This document shows positions 45,701-47,825 of a stretch of 47,825 nt of DNA, piece by piece. Below the pieces are notes generated by a model. It saw only the letters and a list, made by a program, of their open reading frames with translations. It searched no databases and had not been told where the DNA came from. Positions within the stretch are counted from its first letter, which is position 1. Each line of letters begins with the position of its first letter. Origin of the DNA: an uncultured Marinoscillum sp. (lineage in GTDB: Bacteria > Bacteroidota > Bacteroidia > Cytophagales > Cyclobacteriaceae). The translations under genes and the position numbers were made by a program. The stretch lies in NCBI GenBank assembly GCA_902605755.1, contig CACLDR010000009.1, positions 1 to 47,825 on the forward strand. The letters are read 5' to 3'.

Positions 45701-46583
45701 TAGTGCAGACGCTGCCAATCAGCTCCTTACAATTCTTGAAGATACCAATTCATCGCTTGAAGATAGGCAGAAATCACTAACAGCCTTGGCCAGCCGCGCA
45801 TGGTCCGGATTAAAGCCTAAAATATCGGAATTCATGGATGATCCAGACTTAAGAATTCAGGCAATTAGAGCAATAACTCATTATAAGGACATCGAATTAG
45901 GTTGGGATATGTTTGAAAAGTTTGAAAAGTTTAATGAAAAAGAGAAGCTTGAAATTTTATTAGCGTTGTCCTCGAGGAGAGTTTATGCGAATATTTTGAC
46001 CGAGGCTATTTCAGAAGGTTTCATAATGAAGAGTGAAATTCCTGCTCATATAGCTAGGCAGCTAAGACGAGTCATGGGCAATGGTTTCGTTGAAGTTTGG
46101 GGTCCTATAGACGACATTTCTGCTGATGTTGAGTCTAGTTATAAACGCTATAAAAAACTTTTAACAGACAAAAAATTGGAACTTGCAAGTACTATTAAGG
46201 GTAAAGCAATTTTTTCACAGACTTGTGGGGCATGTCATCAATTGTTCGGTGAGGGAGGCATTTTAGGCCCCGAATTGACGGGATCAAACCGATCAAATAT
46301 TGATTATCTCCTTTCCAATATATTGGAACCGAGTGCCGATATTCAAGATGATTATAAAATGGTAGTTATTACCACTAGAGATGGTCGTACTTATCTAGGC
46401 ACAGTGGCTAGTGATAATGATAGATATTTAGTTTTAAATATCTTGGGGCAGAGCAAGGCAAAGATCAATAAGTCAGATATACAATCAAGAGAAGATACGC
46501 CTAATTCTATGATGCCTGCTGGGCTATTAGATAATATGAATGATCAAGAAATTTTGGATTTAGTCGCTTACTTAAAATCATAA
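42711..46583 (+). CDS. Fused DUF6807 (PmoA-like) and PVC-type haem-binding CxxCH lipoprotein
   Basis: ATG 42711 is preferred over TTG 42669 and ATG 42681 because it gives a compact lipoprotein signal (FCLLLFICCNSS); the product is then 1290 residues. Residues about 50-330 are a DUF6807/PmoA-type domain (HPILAPDGKGFLTENSPEHH, HHSHQTGLYWGF). Next comes a six-bladed dehydrogenase-like propeller of the Planctomycetota-type N-terminal kind (about 360-720; DDKGRLWIAENRDYE, NSFHWGPDGWLYG, GPDGGLYVLDWHDADICG). HEAT-like helices cover about 740-1120, and the C-terminal cytochrome c has CGACH at 1172-1176, the downstream Met in NSMMPAG and GRTYLGTVASDNDRY. Predicted: periplasmic sugar oxidation coupled to haem c. 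Substrate and cofactor are unproven. Confidence 0.8.
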   Translation: MRKKEHYFIAANFCLLLFICCNSSGDELDQSLTTVLDKDAATISVFVSNNNQPILVQNAKPDFRPYLHPILAPDGKGFLTENSPEHHSHQTGLYWGFTRVNGQKIGIDSLMKFFYDPKTEEQKVIKGRDYFHNMGKDYWKRVSFDILDPIGKKVRWQTVYLMLDANGDPLMKEKQVWSLELKKEQYLLELEWNGEAIEEIVIGEMQYGGMFLRMPWKEGIKGEVVNFARQKNEKAEGQHALWMDVGMQVEGRDDMAHIAIFDHPDNRGFPQTWRVDSQLGIGPSRAIMGDWRISKGTTETIKHGLVVYTGELNDLDLTEKWKGYVGDYDMYSTAGLWEIAQEEGFKAKFLTSDEQVAKMTIKDGYEVNAWASEPMITQPMAFCWDDKGRLWIAENRDYESRGSGFSGSGDSRILIIEDTNGDGRADSRKVFAEGIAFPSALAVGFGGVFVGAPPNLLFIPDRDGDDVAEMDDIEVRLTGWGIRDRHETINSFHWGPDGWLYGLEGFATPSKIRRPVGKGKIYKHNEQFPEDLLEADGIDINGGVWKYHPTKDRFEAVAHGFSNPWGIDYNSKGQLFISACVIPHLFHIVPGGIYHRQGGQHFNSYIYDDIKTIVDHRHRSAHGGARIYMSDAFPPTQNNRIFMANIHEHAVLSDILVSRGSGFVAKHGEDFMMANNAQWVGFSLEIGPDGGLYVLDWHDADICGNTVAHKETGRIFRIMPKKSHAKEWKGRYDDLAKFSDLELAELQLSPSDWHARRARVILQGRAVKEAIATEAIEKLMNIYKNESNSDFRLRGLWALHVTSSLRENDLLAALEDSDEYIRAWSIQLLGEERIISSNALQKFYTMAVNDTSAVVRLYLAAVLQRIPINDRWEIVSALSQRSDDKNDHNIPKMIWFAMEPNVAIDVERGLKLGLETKMPIIAEYIARRVLDANGLEQLLTAIQKPSANQKYLLNGLRNEIENRSDIKPTDNWEQTYALLSSNESTKGIAIEIAQLFGSADAANQLLTILEDTNSSLEDRQKSLTALASRAWSGLKPKISEFMDDPDLRIQAIRAITHYKDIELGWDMFEKFEKFNEKEKLEILLALSSRRVYANILTEAISEGFIMKSEIPAHIARQLRRVMGNGFVEVWGPIDDISADVESSYKRYKKLLTDKKLELASTIKGKAIFSQTCGACHQLFGEGGILGPELTGSNRSNIDYLLSNILEPSADIQDDYKMVVITTRDGRTYLGTVASDNDRYLVLNILGQSKAKINKSDIQSREDTPNSMMPAGLLDNMNDQEILDLVAYLKS

Positions 46584-46785
46584 AAAATCACATATATTAA
46601 CGGTTAAAAAAAAACTCAAAATCAAATCAGTTGGACACTAATAAATGAAATAAAAATTATTTGCGACAGTTTATGGTTATTTTAACATTAGCTAAATTTA
46701 TTTAAAAATATGTCTCTCAACTCATGACTCATATGAACATTTTTTATTTGAATAGTATACTTAATATACGCGATTAAATATTAAA

Positions 46786-47825
46786 ATGCGGATAACACAA
46801 CCTTCTAAAAGTGCCGCTGGCTTAAAAGCTGTTTTCCATTCTATGCGTATGGCATTGAAATCAATGAGTCCTGTAAAAACTTGGAAGGTTCTCGCTCCCT
46901 TAAATCAAAAAGGCGGTACAGACTGTCCGGGATGTGCTTGGCCCGATCCTGATCATCGATCCAATTTGGGTGAATTTTGTGAGAATGGGGTCAAGGCGAT
47001 CGCTGAAGAGGCTATCGAACGTAGTGTAGGGGTTTCTTTTTTTTCCAAATATTCAATTAAAAGCCTCAGAAATCAATCTGATTATTGGTTGGGTCAGCAA
47101 GGGCGGCTGGTAACGCCGATGATGGTAAGAAAAGGGGAGACGAATTATACCTCTATTTCATGGGATGAAGCTTTTGATCTCATTGCATCTCATTTAAACC
47201 AGCGAATAAGCCCTGATGACGCCATATTCTACACCTCGGGTAGGACTAGTAATGAGGCGGCTTTTTTGTATCAATTATTTATTCGAATTTTTGGTACCAA
47301 TAATTTACCAGATTGCTCAAACATGTGCCATGAGTCCAGTGGCGTCGCCTTAAATCACACTTTAGGCATAGGCAAAGGAACAGTCAAGCTCGAAGATTTT
47401 TACCATGCCGAATTGATTTTGATTTTTGGACAAAATCCAGGTACCAATCACCCTAGGATGTTATCCGCATTGGAAAAGGCCAAGAAGCATGGGGCTAAGG
47501 TCGTCGTAATCAATCCACTGAAGGAGGCAGGATTATTGAAATTCAATAATCCACAGGCGGTTTCTGGGATATTGGGACAAGGAACTGATCTCGCGGATTT
47601 GTATTTGCAGATCAAAATCAATGAAGATGTGGCCCTGCTCAAAATTTTGCTAATTAGGTTACTAGAAAAGGCAGAAAAATCTCCTAAAATCATAGATCAG
47701 GATTTCATTGCTCAAAAGACCGAAGGATTTGAGGCATTTATTAACAAAATTAAATCTCAAGATTATGATTCCCTATTGGCGCGCACCGGTCTAGAAGTCT
47801 CTCAAATTGAGGTTTTGATAGATTG
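46786..47825 (+). CDS. FdhF/YdeP-family molybdopterin oxidoreductase, N-terminal part (runs off the window)
   Basis: An open frame from ATG 46786 reaches the right edge without a stop (346 complete codons). It contains GGTDCPGCAWPDPDH, SFFSKYSIKSL, YTSGRTSNEAAFLYQLF, FGTNNLPDCSNMCHESSG and GQNPGTNHPRMLSALEKA, which closely match the start of E. coli YdeP and other FdhF/YdeP proteins. These carry a bis-MGD molybdenum cofactor; the family is often annotated formate-dehydrogenase-like, but its physiological substrate is not settled. The ORF track omits it because the stop is outside. It is separated by 202 bases from the locus and probably does not belong to it. Confidence 0.88.
   Translation, partial: MRITQPSKSAAGLKAVFHSMRMALKSMSPVKTWKVLAPLNQKGGTDCPGCAWPDPDHRSNLGEFCENGVKAIAEEAIERSVGVSFFSKYSIKSLRNQSDYWLGQQGRLVTPMMVRKGETNYTSISWDEAFDLIASHLNQRISPDDAIFYTSGRTSNEAAFLYQLFIRIFGTNNLPDCSNMCHESSGVALNHTLGIGKGTVKLEDFYHAELILIFGQNPGTNHPRMLSALEKAKKHGAKVVVINPLKEAGLLKFNNPQAVSGILGQGTDLADLYLQIKINEDVALLKILLIRLLEKAEKSPKIIDQDFIAQKTEGFEAFINKIKSQDYDSLLARTGLEVSQIEVLID

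Noticed and set aside
1-47825. CRISPR arrays, transposases, integrases, rRNA or prophage genes
   Set aside because: No regularly spaced repeats and no recognisable recombinase, transposase or phage protein in the translated frames.

Overview
The window looks like a chromosomal segment of a marine-type Bacteroidota (Cytophagales-like) bacterium. Support: a SusC/SusD pair, type IX secretion C-terminal domains (gliding-associated type B and Por-type A), a BatE-like TPR/SH3 protein, AT-rich DNA, and two promoters that fit the Bacteroidota TTTG-N19-TAnnTTTG consensus. The species cannot be named from the sequence alone.

Layout. (1) 1-5.1 kb is housekeeping DNA: the start of an unknown gene, RlmD-type 23S rRNA methyltransferase, a large T9SS/gliding-domain protein whose signal peptide is cut off by one extra G in a G7 tract, a BatE-like protein on the other strand, and tRNA-Lys(TTT) with its own promoter and terminator. 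(2) 5.4-46.6 kb is a single-direction, about 41-kb polysaccharide-utilisation-like locus. It opens with a ROK regulator and susC-susD, then a cytochrome c/DUF6797/propeller lipoprotein, an MFS permease, a ketose-3-epimerase-like TIM barrel, an alpha/beta hydrolase and a ThuA protein. Next come two tandem secreted CRTAC/FG-GAP proteins, a LamG protein with an internal duplication, three esterase-like genes (one frameshifted), a GH32-like lipoprotein, two ThuA-DUF1080 fusions, a GH43-like lipoprotein, a canonical GH32 fructanase/invertase, two more TIM-barrel isomerases, and a DUF6807-PVC-type cytochrome c giant. (3) From 46.8 kb a FdhF/YdeP-type molybdopterin oxidoreductase begins and runs off the end.

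How it may work together (inference). SusCD would import fructose-containing oligosaccharides. The GH32 enzymes, the GH43-like protein and the esterases would trim the glycan and its acyl groups. ThuA, DUF1080 and TIM-barrel proteins are the toolkit associated with 3-keto-sugar metabolism, but the Gfo/Idh/MocA oxidoreductase that usually accompanies them is absent from the window. Instead two propeller proteins carrying cytochrome c domains bracket the locus. The working hypothesis is a periplasmic, cytochrome-linked oxidative route for fructosides or 3-keto-glycosides.

Other notable structures: a possible three-way-junction RNA after susD, a 143-bp element bounded by 14-bp inverted repeats after the last GH32 gene, a decayed gene region at 40.1-40.7 kb, a compositionally distinct GC-richer block at about 27.2-31.2 kb, and two single-base frameshifts that could be real or assembly errors.
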